Assembly: GCA_965200505.1 (NCBI GenBank)
Contig: OZ241343.1
Location: 1,736,001 to 1,800,000, forward strand
Source: VXNE01 sp965200505
Lineage (GTDB): Bacteria > Pseudomonadota > Gammaproteobacteria > Pseudomonadales > Azotimanducaceae
Length of the DNA stretch: 64,000 bases
Direction: 5' to 3'
In this document: piece after piece, positions 25,824-35,326 of the stretch
Layout: each line of letters begins with the position of its first letter
Position numbering within the stretch: position 1 is the stretch's first letter
Made by a program: the position numbers and the translations under genes
Notes under the pieces: model-generated
What the model was told of the DNA's origin: nothing
Seen by the model: only the letters and a program-made list of their open reading frames with translations
Database searches by the model: none

Positions 25824-26737
25824 CACAATATGGTTGGCGGTGCCTTCGGCTCGAAGTTGAGCCATGCGGATTCTTGCCGCAGGGTGCCCACGGAACTGCA
25901 CCGCTTTGCGTCGGCATCAACGCGGTGCCAGTCCCGAAACAAGCGGTCGTAGAGCTTCGTGCGATAGCCGGACACGACGGCCCGGCCGTGGATGTGATGC
26001 AGACATTCCGCGAGCTCGCGGTGTTCGTCGTCCGTCATCTCGAAGCCGTAGGCGGACGTGTCGCCGCGGGATGCGTGAACATAGGGCGGATCGAGGTAGA
26101 ACAAGGTTTCCGGCGTGTCGTAGCGTTGAATCACCTCAACGGCTGGGGCGTTCTCGATTTGGACGCGCTGCAGGCGCTGAACGATCTCTGGCAGACCTTC
26201 CACCGATCCGAGCCAGCGCGATACGGCGCCGGCCATGCCGGCCCGCGACGTGCGCACGCAATGCGCCCAGCGGCCTTCGCTGCTGGTCTGCGCCAGCCCG
26301 GTGCGGGTTTGCCGGGCGCGGATGTAGAAGCGCCGCGCCCGTTCCAGCTTCGATAGATTCCGCGCTGGCTGACAGGCAGCGGCCAATTCCTCGCGGGAGA
26401 AGGGCGTGAGGCCGATGGCCTCGATCAGCCGGCCCTTCTGGTTCCGCAGGGTTTGGAAGAAGTTGACGAGCTCGGAATCAATGTCGTTGTACGTCTCCAC
26501 CGGATAGGGGCCGACGTTGAGCAACACCGCCGCTGAGCCGCCGAACACATCGCAGAAGTGCGTCGCGTCCGTGGGCAGCAACGGCGCAAGGAAATCCAAG
26601 TGCGAGAACTTGCCGCCATACCAGCCGAAGGCGATCAGGCGCTTCGACTTTCTTCTTGATGCCCGGCTGTTTGCGGTGCGGCCGTTTGCGATGCGGCGGC
26701 CGGTTCCCGTTGCGTTGACGATGGGCGATGCCTTCAT
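25823..26737 (-). CDS. D12-class N6-adenine DNA methyltransferase
   Basis: This 304-aa Dam-like enzyme has FGWYGGK at about residues 37-43, the SAM loop CDVFGGSAAVLLN at about 62, NDIDSEL at 84-90 and the catalytic DPPY at 216-219. These are the class alpha motif order of D12 methylases. The first 30 residues are basic and low-complexity; the true start may be internal. Together with the downstream nuclease it forms a type II restriction-modification pair. It lies 75 bases downstream of asd on the same strand, an insertion after a housekeeping pair. Confidence 0.9.
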   Translation of the reverse strand: MKASPIVNATGTGRRIANGRTANSRASRRKSKRLIAFGWYGGKFSHLDFLAPLLPTDATHFCDVFGGSAAVLLNVGPYPVETYNDIDSELVNFFQTLRNQKGRLIEAIGLTPFSREELAAACQPARNLSKLERARRFYIRARQTRTGLAQTSSEGRWAHCVRTSRAGMAGAVSRWLGSVEGLPEIVQRLQRVQIENAPAVEVIQRYDTPETLFYLDPPYVHASRGDTSAYGFEMTDDEHRELAECLHHIHGRAVVSGYRTKLYDRLFRDWHRVDADAKRCSSVGTLRQESAWLNFEPKAPPTIL

Positions 26738-26812
26738 GCGACTACCGGCGCGGCGGATTCAAGGTGATGGTGATTATACATACAGCATCTTGCCTGGCAA
26801 CCGTCACCGGCA

Positions 26813-27835
26813 TCAACGCAGCCACGCCCCTTGCGCCACCACTTGCTCGGCGATTTGCACGGCGTTGGTGGCGGCGCCCTTGCGCAGGTTGTCGCAAACC
26901 GCCCACAAGGCGATGCCGTTCGGCAACGCCGTATCTTCCCGGATGCGGCCGACGAACACCTCGTCGCGGCCGGCGCCGTCAATGGGCATGGGATAGCCCG
27001 CGTTGGCGGGCTCATCCACCACGACGATGCTTGGATAGCCGCGCAGCGCGTCTCGCGCTCGTGCCGCGCCGACCGGTGCGTCGAATTGGATGTTGAGGGC
27101 CGCGCTGTGGCACACGCGCACCGGCACCCGCACACAGGTGGCGGAAACTTGCAGTACGGGATCGTCCAAGATCTTGCGCGCTTCGTTCAGCATCTTGGTC
27201 TCTTCCGAGTAGTAGCCGTTTTCCTTGAGCGAGCCGATGTGCGGCAGCAGGTTGAAGGCGATCTGATGCGGATATTGCGCCGGTGGGGGGGGTTCGGCAC
27301 TGGCCACGGATGCCTGCACCTGCGTTTCGAGCTCCGTCAAGGCCGCGGCGCCGGTGCCGGTGACGGATTGGTAGGTGGCCGCGACCACACGCTCTGGGCG
27401 GGCTTCCCGGCGCAGCGCATCCAACACCATCACCACCGGCGTGGTCGCGCAGTTCGGAATGGAGAGGATGCCCCTGTGGCCCGCCACCGTCGCGGCGTTG
27501 ATCTCCGGCACCACCAAGGGCACGTCCGCGTCCATGCGCCAGACGCCGCTATCGTCCACCACCACGCAGCCCCGCTCGCGGGCGGCGGCGCCCATGTCGC
27601 GGCTGATGTCGTCCGTGGCGGATATGAAGGCGATGTCGCAATCCGCGAACACTTCCGGCCGCGTCGCTTCCACCGCGATTTCGGTGCCGTTGAAGGCGAG
27701 CCGCTTGCCGACGGAGCGGGGCGACGCGGTGAGGCGCAGGCTCGCCATCGGGAAGTTTCGCTGCGCCAGAACCTCGAGCGCGACGGCCCCCACCGCGCCG
27801 GTCGCCCCGACGATGACGACTCTTGGGTCGGCCAT
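26813..27835 (-). CDS. asd: Aspartate-semialdehyde dehydrogenase
   Basis: This 340-aa enzyme reduces aspartyl phosphate to the semialdehyde, the branch point to lysine, threonine and methionine. VVIVGATGAVGAVALEVLAQRNFP is the NADP fold (cited in part: GATGAVG), and the nucleophile is C129 in SIPNCATTP. YQSVTGTGAAALTEL and PVRVCHSAALNIQF follow the family. It is the form with the short VTGTG loop common to many proteobacteria. A TATAAT sits 37 bases upstream of the start. It is 86 bases from argG on the same strand. Confidence 0.95.
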   Translation of the reverse strand: MADPRVVIVGATGAVGAVALEVLAQRNFPMASLRLTASPRSVGKRLAFNGTEIAVEATRPEVFADCDIAFISATDDISRDMGAAARERGCVVVDDSGVWRMDADVPLVVPEINAATVAGHRGILSIPNCATTPVVMVLDALRREARPERVVAATYQSVTGTGAAALTELETQVQASVASAEPPPPAQYPHQIAFNLLPHIGSLKENGYYSEETKMLNEARKILDDPVLQVSATCVRVPVRVCHSAALNIQFDAPVGAARARDALRGYPSIVVVDEPANAGYPMPIDGAGRDEVFVGRIREDTALPNGIALWAVCDNLRKGAATNAVQIAEQVVAQGAWLR

Positions 27836-27871
27836 GACAGTGCTTAAGACCTTGTTTGGGAATCGCCGTGG

Positions 27872-27877
27872 ATTATA
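27872..27877 (-). promoter_or_regulatory. Putative -10 box of asd
   Basis: On the minus strand a perfect TATAAT lies 37 bases before the asd ATG, between argG and asd. No recognisable -35 is 16-18 bases upstream. Confidence 0.38.
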
Positions 27878-27921
27878 GGTGCCGCGATGCCCCGGACGGG
27901 GCGAGGGACCGCCCCCTCCGC

Positions 27922-29148
<1,227 letters not shown>

Positions 29149-29272
29149 AGTGTCGCCCGCCCCGTCTGCCGTTTTCGCGGGAATGATAGCCGAGCGCCGC
29201 GCGGCGCCTTAACCGGGTGGCGGCGACGAGTCGGGTATGCTGTGCCGGCGGGCGCAGACGCGGGGAAGGCCG

Positions 29273-29881
29273 ATGGCGCGGATGAAGGCGCGGTTTCGTG
29301 GCTTCCTGCCGGTGGTGGTGGATCTGGAGACCGGCGGCTTCGACAAGGATGTTCACGCGCTCCTGCAAGTCGGCGCCGCGAGCCTCCATTGGATGGATGA
29401 CGAACTCGGCATCGAGGAGCTCGCCACCTGGAACGTAACGCCGCACCCGGCAACCCGTGTGGAAGCCGCATCGCTGGAATTGACCGGCATCGACCTCGAC
29501 GATCCCGGCCGGCATGCCCAATCCGAGGAAGTGGTGGTGCGCGAACTGTTTCGTTTCGCGCGGCGGGCGATGCGCCGCCACAGTTGCCAGCGCGCCCTGC
29601 TCACCGGGCACAACGCGCACTTTGACCATGGTTTCGTGCTGAGCGCCGCCAACCGCAATGGCGTGAAACGCAGCCCCTTCCACCCATTCACGGTGGTCGA
29701 TACGGCGTCATTGGCGGCGGTGGCATACGGCCACACGGTGTTGCGCGAGGCTTGCCAGCGCGCCGGCTTGGGCTTCGAGGGCGCCCGCGCCCATGCCGCC
29801 GCCTACGACGTCGAAGCCACGGCGCGGCTGTTCTGCGCCATCGTGAATGCTTGGGACGGGTTCAAGGGCATGAGTCGGTAG
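29273..29881 (+). CDS. rnt: Ribonuclease T
   Basis: This 202-aa DEDDh exonuclease trims the 3' CCA end of tRNA and other stable RNAs. Motif I is VVVDLETGGFD, motif II is LTGHNAHFDHGF, motif III is HAAAYDVEATARLF. The opening RFRGFLPVVVDLETGGF and the length match RNase T rather than DNA polymerase III epsilon. ATG 29273 follows GGGGAAGG. RNase T is mainly gammaproteobacterial, which helps place the host. Confidence 0.93.
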   Translation: MARMKARFRGFLPVVVDLETGGFDKDVHALLQVGAASLHWMDDELGIEELATWNVTPHPATRVEAASLELTGIDLDDPGRHAQSEEVVVRELFRFARRAMRRHSCQRALLTGHNAHFDHGFVLSAANRNGVKRSPFHPFTVVDTASLAAVAYGHTVLREACQRAGLGFEGARAHAAAYDVEATARLFCAIVNAWDGFKGMSR

Positions 29882-29893
29882 CGGCGGCCTGTT

Positions 29894-30160
29894 TTTCTGC
29901 GAGGGGCCGGCCCCTCGCGCTCCCCGAGGCGAACGGCGGTGTCGGTGTGACTGGGACCGGGGCGCGGCGTCGGCCGCCGGGGTGTGGCCGGCGCTTCCCG
30001 GACTCAGGGGCTTGCTTGAAGCAGGCGAAGCTCGCGTGGTCAGCTCTCGGCGTCGGCGCGTGCGGCGTGACTGGGACCGGGGCGCGGCGTCGGCCGCCGA
30101 GGGTAGTTGACGCTTCCCGGACCGAGGGGGGTTGCTTGGGGCCGACGGTCTCTCCCTCTC
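29894..30160 (+). repeat. Left arm of inverted repeats around grxD: palindrome plus two 120-bp units
   Basis: This 345-base gap after rnt holds no gene. It starts with 41 bases (29894-29934) that are perfectly inverted at 30790-30830. Within them 29899-29918 is a 20-bp perfect palindrome with core GGCCGGCC. Two units follow, beginning GTGACTGGGACCGGGGCGCG at 29947 and 30067, exactly 120 bases apart. Each unit carries, on the minus strand, a copy of the grxD 3' end. Confidence 0.85.
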
Positions 30161-30165
30161 TCTGC

Positions 30166-30193
30166 TTGCTCTCAGCGGGTGAGGCCCTAGAAT
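30166..30193 (+). promoter_or_regulatory. Putative sigma-70 promoter of grxD
   Basis: TTGCTC (30166-30171) and TAGAAT (30188-30193) are 16 bases apart and 34 bases from the grxD ATG, just inside the left repeat arm. Confidence 0.42.
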
Positions 30194-30226
30194 GTGGGGC
30201 TAAAGTGGAACACTTGGAAGGGTGAG

Positions 30227-30565
30227 ATGAGCCAGGAAGCGCTGGAGACGATCAAGGGGCAGATTGCGGACAATCCCATCCTGCTCTACATGAAGGGTTC
30301 CCCGCAGGCACCACAATGCGGTTTTTCTGCGCAGACGGTGCAGTGCCTCATGGCTTGTGGCGAGCGGTTCGCCTATGTGGACATCCTGAGCCATCCGGAA
30401 ATCCGCGCCACGCTGCCACAATATGCGCAGTGGCCCACCTTTCCGCAGCTCTATGTGGAAGGCGAACTGGTCGGAGGCTGCGACATCGTCACCGAGATGC
30501 ACCACTCCGGCGAGTTGGAAACGCTCATCAAGGAAGCCGCCGCCCGCGCCGACGCCGAGAGCTGA
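30227..30565 (+). CDS. grxD: Monothiol glutaredoxin, Grx4 type
   Basis: This 112-aa CGFS glutaredoxin (C31 in QCGFSAQTVQCL) binds and delivers [2Fe-2S] clusters with glutathione. ILLYMKGSPQAP, AQWPTFPQLYVEGELVGGCDI and EMHHSGEL are standard family sequence. ATG 30227 with GGGTGAG upstream gives the normal N-terminus. Its last eight codons and stop lie in the first 120-bp repeat unit (from 30541), which recurs downstream and inverted upstream. The tail beyond KEAA is therefore repeat-derived or the repeat captured it. Confidence 0.93.
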   Translation: MSQEALETIKGQIADNPILLYMKGSPQAPQCGFSAQTVQCLMACGERFAYVDILSHPEIRATLPQYAQWPTFPQLYVEGELVGGCDIVTEMHHSGELETLIKEAAARADAES

Positions 30566-30859
30566 CTACACGGCTTCGCCCTGCCACAAGCAACTCCCTG
30601 AGTCCAGGAAGCGCTGGTCACGCCCCGGCGGCCGACGCCGCGCCCCGGCCCCAATCACGCCGCCCGCGCCGACGCGGAGAGCTGACTACGCGAGCTTCGC
30701 CTGCTTCAAGCAAGCCCCTGAGCGGGGAAGCGCCAACTACCCTCGGCGGCCGAGGCCGCGCCCCGGTCCCCATCACGCCGGCCACGCCTGTTCGCCTCGG
30801 GGAGCGCGAGGGGCCGGCCCCTCGCAGAAAGGGCGGAGCGCGAGGGGCCGGCCCCTCGC
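30541..30859 (+). repeat. Right arm of inverted repeats around grxD: two 120-bp units plus two palindromes
   Basis: This arm occupies most of the 434-base gap between grxD and the ParA gene. Units at 30541-30660 and 30661-30780 are about 80% alike and start with the same CGCCCGCGCCGACG. The 41 bases 30790-30830 mirror 29894-29934. The 20-bp palindrome GCGAGGGGCC/GGCCCCTCGC occurs at 30806-30825 and again at 30840-30859, with a further half copy near 30870. Protein frames through it (GPAPRAPR-like) are artefacts. Confidence 0.85.
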
Positions 30860-30999
30860 AAGAGAAAAGCCCCCCTCGCAGAAGAAAGCGCAAGGATTTG
30901 ACGCCGCCCCGCAACAAATACGACACAAAATCGGCTGGCTTGAAGCGGCTGATGAGCGTATAGTTGCCAACAGATTATGCACAGCGGAACGGTGTGGGC

Positions 31000-31809
31000 A
31001 TGGCGCAGCCGTCGCGGATACTGATCGTCAACGCCAAGGGCGGGTGTGGGAAGACCACCGTCGCCACCAATTTGGCGGTGGCCTACGCCCGCCAAGGCTG
31101 GCGCGTCGCGCTGGTGGATCAAGATTCCCAAGGCTCCGCTGAGGAGTGGGTGCAGGAGCGGGAAGAGCGCCACACCAAGATCGAGTTCGTCGCGCAGCGC
31201 CGTGCCTCGATGTACCAGACGCAGGCTTGGCGCAATCGGCTGCCCGATGGGGTGGACCGTGCCGTCATCGATGCTGCCTCCGTGGCAGGGGAACGGAACC
31301 TCGACGACTACTTCCGCGAGTGCGACGCATTCTTGGTGCCGATGCTGCCATCCGCCATCGACATTCGCGCCGGCGCCAAGTTCATCGACTGCTTGTTGAA
31401 CCATCGAGCCTATCGGTCTCGCCCGGTGCCCATCGGCGTGGTGGCGAATCGGGTGGTGCGCGGCGCCTCCGCCTATGAGGCGCTGACGCGCTTTCTCGAC
31501 CGCCTGCCCGTGCCCACTGTGGCGACTTTCTCGGATTGCCCGCTTTACTTGCGCGCGGCCGAGCTGGGTGCCGGCATTCTGGATTTCCCCCACGAAGATC
31601 GCTTTGCGGCCGAACGTGGCGAGTGGAATGCCTTGGTGCGCTGGGTGGAAGGTGCGCTGGAAGGCCAAGGTGCAGCCGCCGAGGCCGCCGCGCCTGGCGT
31701 CACACCCGGCCGCAAACCGATCACGCACCCGCGCGAACCCATGCGTGTGCCGCCGCGTGGCAGCGCCGTGCTGGCCAACCGTTTGGCACAACCCACGGTT
31801 GGGGCCTAG
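31000..31809 (+). CDS. ParA/MinD-family ATPase
   Basis: This 269-aa deviant-Walker ATPase has NAKGGCGKTT at residues 11-20, LVDQDSQGSAEEWVQER as the A' motif and VDRAVIDAA for Walker B. Such proteins position DNA or protein complexes by ATP-driven dimerisation. No ParB gene or parS-like site is next to it, and neighbours are a glutaredoxin and a lactonase-like gene, so it is a chromosomal orphan ParA. The C-terminal 45 residues are proline- and arginine-rich and probably bind DNA. ATG 31000 begins 12 residues inside a longer open frame that runs from the repeat arm. Confidence 0.85.
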   Translation: MAQPSRILIVNAKGGCGKTTVATNLAVAYARQGWRVALVDQDSQGSAEEWVQEREERHTKIEFVAQRRASMYQTQAWRNRLPDGVDRAVIDAASVAGERNLDDYFRECDAFLVPMLPSAIDIRAGAKFIDCLLNHRAYRSRPVPIGVVANRVVRGASAYEALTRFLDRLPVPTVATFSDCPLYLRAAELGAGILDFPHEDRFAAERGEWNALVRWVEGALEGQGAAAEAAAPGVTPGRKPITHPREPMRVPPRGSAVLANRLAQPTVGA

Positions 31810-31871
31810 AACCCAGCCCCTCCCGTTTCTTCTCCCCATAGTGCCGCTGCGGTACGCCGCCGGCGGGCGCT

Positions 31872-31880
31872 TGCTATAGT
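31872..31880 (+). promoter_or_regulatory. Putative extended -10 promoter of the SMP-30-like gene
   Basis: TGCTATAGT (TGn plus TATAGT) stands 30 bases upstream of the ATG at 31910, with a ribosome site GGGAGGA at about 31894. Confidence 0.42.
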
Positions 31881-31909
31881 GCGATTTGGTGTAGGGAGGA
31901 GCGTCGCCC

Positions 31910-32865
<956 letters not shown>

Positions 32866-32869
<4 letters not shown>

Positions 32870-33270
32870 GCGTCCATCTCCGGAATCACCGCGGCCTCCA
32901 GCTTGTGGCCGTCTGGGTCTCGAACGAAGCAGCAGTAGTAAGTCGGGCCGTACTCTGGCCTTGGCCCCGGCGCTCCATCGTCACTGCCGCCGGCGGTGAG
33001 CGCCGCCGCGTGAAATGCGCGCACCACCTCCTGCGAAGGCGCGATGAACGCGAAATGGGTGCCGTTGGTCGGTTGGCCGGCGGGCTCGCCGTCCCACGGT
33101 TGTTGTATCCACACTTCGGGGAACGCCTTGCCGTACGCGACGGCGCCCGGAAACTCCATCACCCGCCGAGCACCCAAGAGCGGCAGCACCTCGTCGTAGA
33201 ACGCCGCGGCGCGCGCTAAATCCCCCACGCCGATGGAAACGTGGTGGACGATGCTCGGAACGTCATCCAT
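32866..33270 (-). CDS. VOC-family (glyoxalase-like) protein
   Basis: This 134-aa protein has paired beta-alpha-beta-beta-beta units of the vicinal-oxygen-chelate fold: IVHHVSIGVGDLARAAAFYDEVL at the N-terminus and YYCCFVRDPDGHKLEAAVIP at the end. The metal ligands would be His in HHVSIG, His in GTHFAF and Glu in LEAAV. It may be a glyoxalase, ring-cleaving or resistance-type enzyme; substrate is unknown. Its start overlaps the end of the upstream DUF3604 gene by 8 bases, so translation is probably coupled. Confidence 0.85.
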
Positions 33271-35326
33271 CGGCAGCTTCTTCTTCGCTGGCCGGCGCCG
33301 GGGCCGCTGGGGCGTACCAGATCGGCGATGTCCAAGCCCGCTCCTGAAGGGTGGGCCGAATGTCTGAACGCCGCATGACGCCAGCCTTCAAGGCATCCCA
33401 AGTGGACCAACGGCAGGTGGGGTTCTCCAGCACCCGGGCGTAGTACAAGGCGCGTTGCGATGGGTCGAACTCCGGGTCTTGCCAGCTAGCAGTCAGTTCC
33501 GCCGCGCCGACACCCTCGGAAATCGAGCAATCAGACAAATCCACGGTGGCGCCGTTGTCTGGGCAGCGATGCGTTTGTCCATCCACCGTGCCGCCATCGG
33601 AGCAGGCGACATCGAACACTTGCTCCCGCAAGGCGCCGTCTTCCACCCAGCCCTTGATGATTTGGGCACGCTGCAGGGGTGCGCCGCGGGCATCCCGCGA
33701 CGCCCACAGCAGGAAGGTGGGGGCACCCTCGGCTTGGCCGCTGAGGTCTCCACCCATGGGCACGCCGCCGGCGTACGCCTGCGCCGTCCGATCCATCGCG
33801 TCCATGCTCACGTCGCCCAAGCCGTAGCCGCCGAAGAACCGCACACGAATGCGCGGCCCGCTGGTGGCGAAGGTTTCCTTGCGACGGAACGCGTCGTGGA
33901 TGGATTGGCGTGTGTTCTCCTCGGCCCACGCGCCGGTGAGGCCGGAAGCGCTCCAGTAGGTGTAGTACGTCTGGTCGAAGCGTTCCGCATCCGCGCCGCA
34001 CCACACGGCCGGCACCGGCTCGGAGGATACACCGGCAGTCGCCGTGGGAACCGTTTCCGGGCACGGCTGGATGTCGAACGGCCCGGTGCCTTCCGCCGGC
34101 TCCATCGGCACAGACCCGCGCCGCGTCGCGGTGCCGTCCAGGATGCCGACCTTGCTGTAAAACTCGGATTCGTCGCCGGCGTACGAGGCGTTGTGGGTGT
34201 CGCTGGCACCGACCAAACCGAACTTGAACGGATTGAAGCCTTCGCTCTCTTCGAAGGCGAGCCCCCGCATCAGCGCTTCGCGGGCATAGCTGCCGGAAAC
34301 GTTGCTGATGATCTGCGTGGCGATGCGAAACGGCATGATCTCGAAGTTCGCCCACTCGTCGTTCGGCGAGAGCAATGGATGGGTTTCCGAAGTGCCCTTC
34401 ACCTGCGTCACCTCCACCAAGGGTTCGTTGCGCATCCGCAATTCGGCGTAGGCCGCGTCCAAGGGCGCGTCGTCATAGTAGGCGGGCTTGAACATCTGGC
34501 CGTTCGAGCCGTTGGAATTGTGCGGAATCGCCACCGCATCCTGGCCGCTGGCGCGGGCCTCGTCCATCCACGCCCACAAGTCTTCGGGGTTGGATGAATC
34601 GAGCCGCGAGAACGGCACGTCCGGCGCTGAATCGCCGCGGAAAATCACGTTGCGGTGCAGGTTCTGCGATTCGGGCCCGGAGGTGTACTCGTAGCCGATG
34701 AAGGCGGTGAAGGCACCTGGCTCGTTGGCGCGGTTCGCTGCCGCTTGGATGTCCGCCCAAGCCGAGCGGACGACGTCCATGTCCAAGACCTTGTTGGCCT
34801 CCTCTGGGTCCGAGAGCAACGGCCGCATGGCTTGGAAGGCGTTGCGACGTTCATCCACGGTGCTGGCCGCGGCAAACGGCTTCGCAAACTCGGCTTTCGA
34901 CACCTCGGTGGCGGGGTCCGCCATCGCCGGCAGCATGCCAAGGAACATGGCGTGGTCCGTGACGGAGTAGAAGTCCAGCGGCTCCGGCATCTGCATCTCG
35001 AAGCCGAGCGCGTGCTTCAAGTTCTCGCCGCGCGCGTACCGGTACGCCTCGTCCGGCGTGGCGACGGTGCCGAACAGGAACGCATCGAAGGAATAGCGTG
35101 AATGGACGTGGAGGTCGCCGAAGTAGGCGTTGCGTTCCGGGTTCGGAGCGGGCATCGCCGCCGCCTCGGGCGCCGCGACTTCGGCTGGCGCCTCCCCTTC
35201 CCCTTCCGGCGCGGACTCCGCCGGCGCCGGCGCTTCCGCGCAACCGGCCAACGCCCAACAAAGGCCGGCCAAAGCGACCCCCGCCAACCAATCCTCGCGG
35301 CGACCGTGATGTTTCTTCTCGTTCAT
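33263..35326 (-). CDS. DUF3604 lipoprotein, PHP-like metal-dependent hydrolase
   Basis: This 687-aa protein belongs to DUF3604, a large PHP-like family of unproved reaction. The metal-site motif YFGDLHVHSRYSFDAF is followed by FYSVTDHAMFL, FIGYEYTSG, HRNVIF, IPHNSNGSNG and KFGLVGASDTHN. The N-terminus has a lipobox (ALAGC, Cys29) after a hydrophobic segment and then a Pro/Ala/Glu linker, so it is likely tethered to a membrane in the periplasm. The gene is preceded on the same strand by a DNA methyltransferase whose frame runs into it (see finding). Confidence 0.88.
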   Translation of the reverse strand: MNEKKHHGRREDWLAGVALAGLCWALAGCAEAPAPAESAPEGEGEAPAEVAAPEAAAMPAPNPERNAYFGDLHVHSRYSFDAFLFGTVATPDEAYRYARGENLKHALGFEMQMPEPLDFYSVTDHAMFLGMLPAMADPATEVSKAEFAKPFAAASTVDERRNAFQAMRPLLSDPEEANKVLDMDVVRSAWADIQAAANRANEPGAFTAFIGYEYTSGPESQNLHRNVIFRGDSAPDVPFSRLDSSNPEDLWAWMDEARASGQDAVAIPHNSNGSNGQMFKPAYYDDAPLDAAYAELRMRNEPLVEVTQVKGTSETHPLLSPNDEWANFEIMPFRIATQIISNVSGSYAREALMRGLAFEESEGFNPFKFGLVGASDTHNASYAGDESEFYSKVGILDGTATRRGSVPMEPAEGTGPFDIQPCPETVPTATAGVSSEPVPAVWCGADAERFDQTYYTYWSASGLTGAWAEENTRQSIHDAFRRKETFATSGPRIRVRFFGGYGLGDVSMDAMDRTAQAYAGGVPMGGDLSGQAEGAPTFLLWASRDARGAPLQRAQIIKGWVEDGALREQVFDVACSDGGTVDGQTHRCPDNGATVDLSDCSISEGVGAAELTASWQDPEFDPSQRALYYARVLENPTCRWSTWDALKAGVMRRSDIRPTLQERAWTSPIWYAPAAPAPASEEEAADG

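Noticed and set aside
30618..30926. Arg/Pro-rich minus-strand protein in the grxD downstream region
   Set aside because: It is a translation of the palindromes and 120-bp repeats (GPAPRAPR pattern) and has no independent support.
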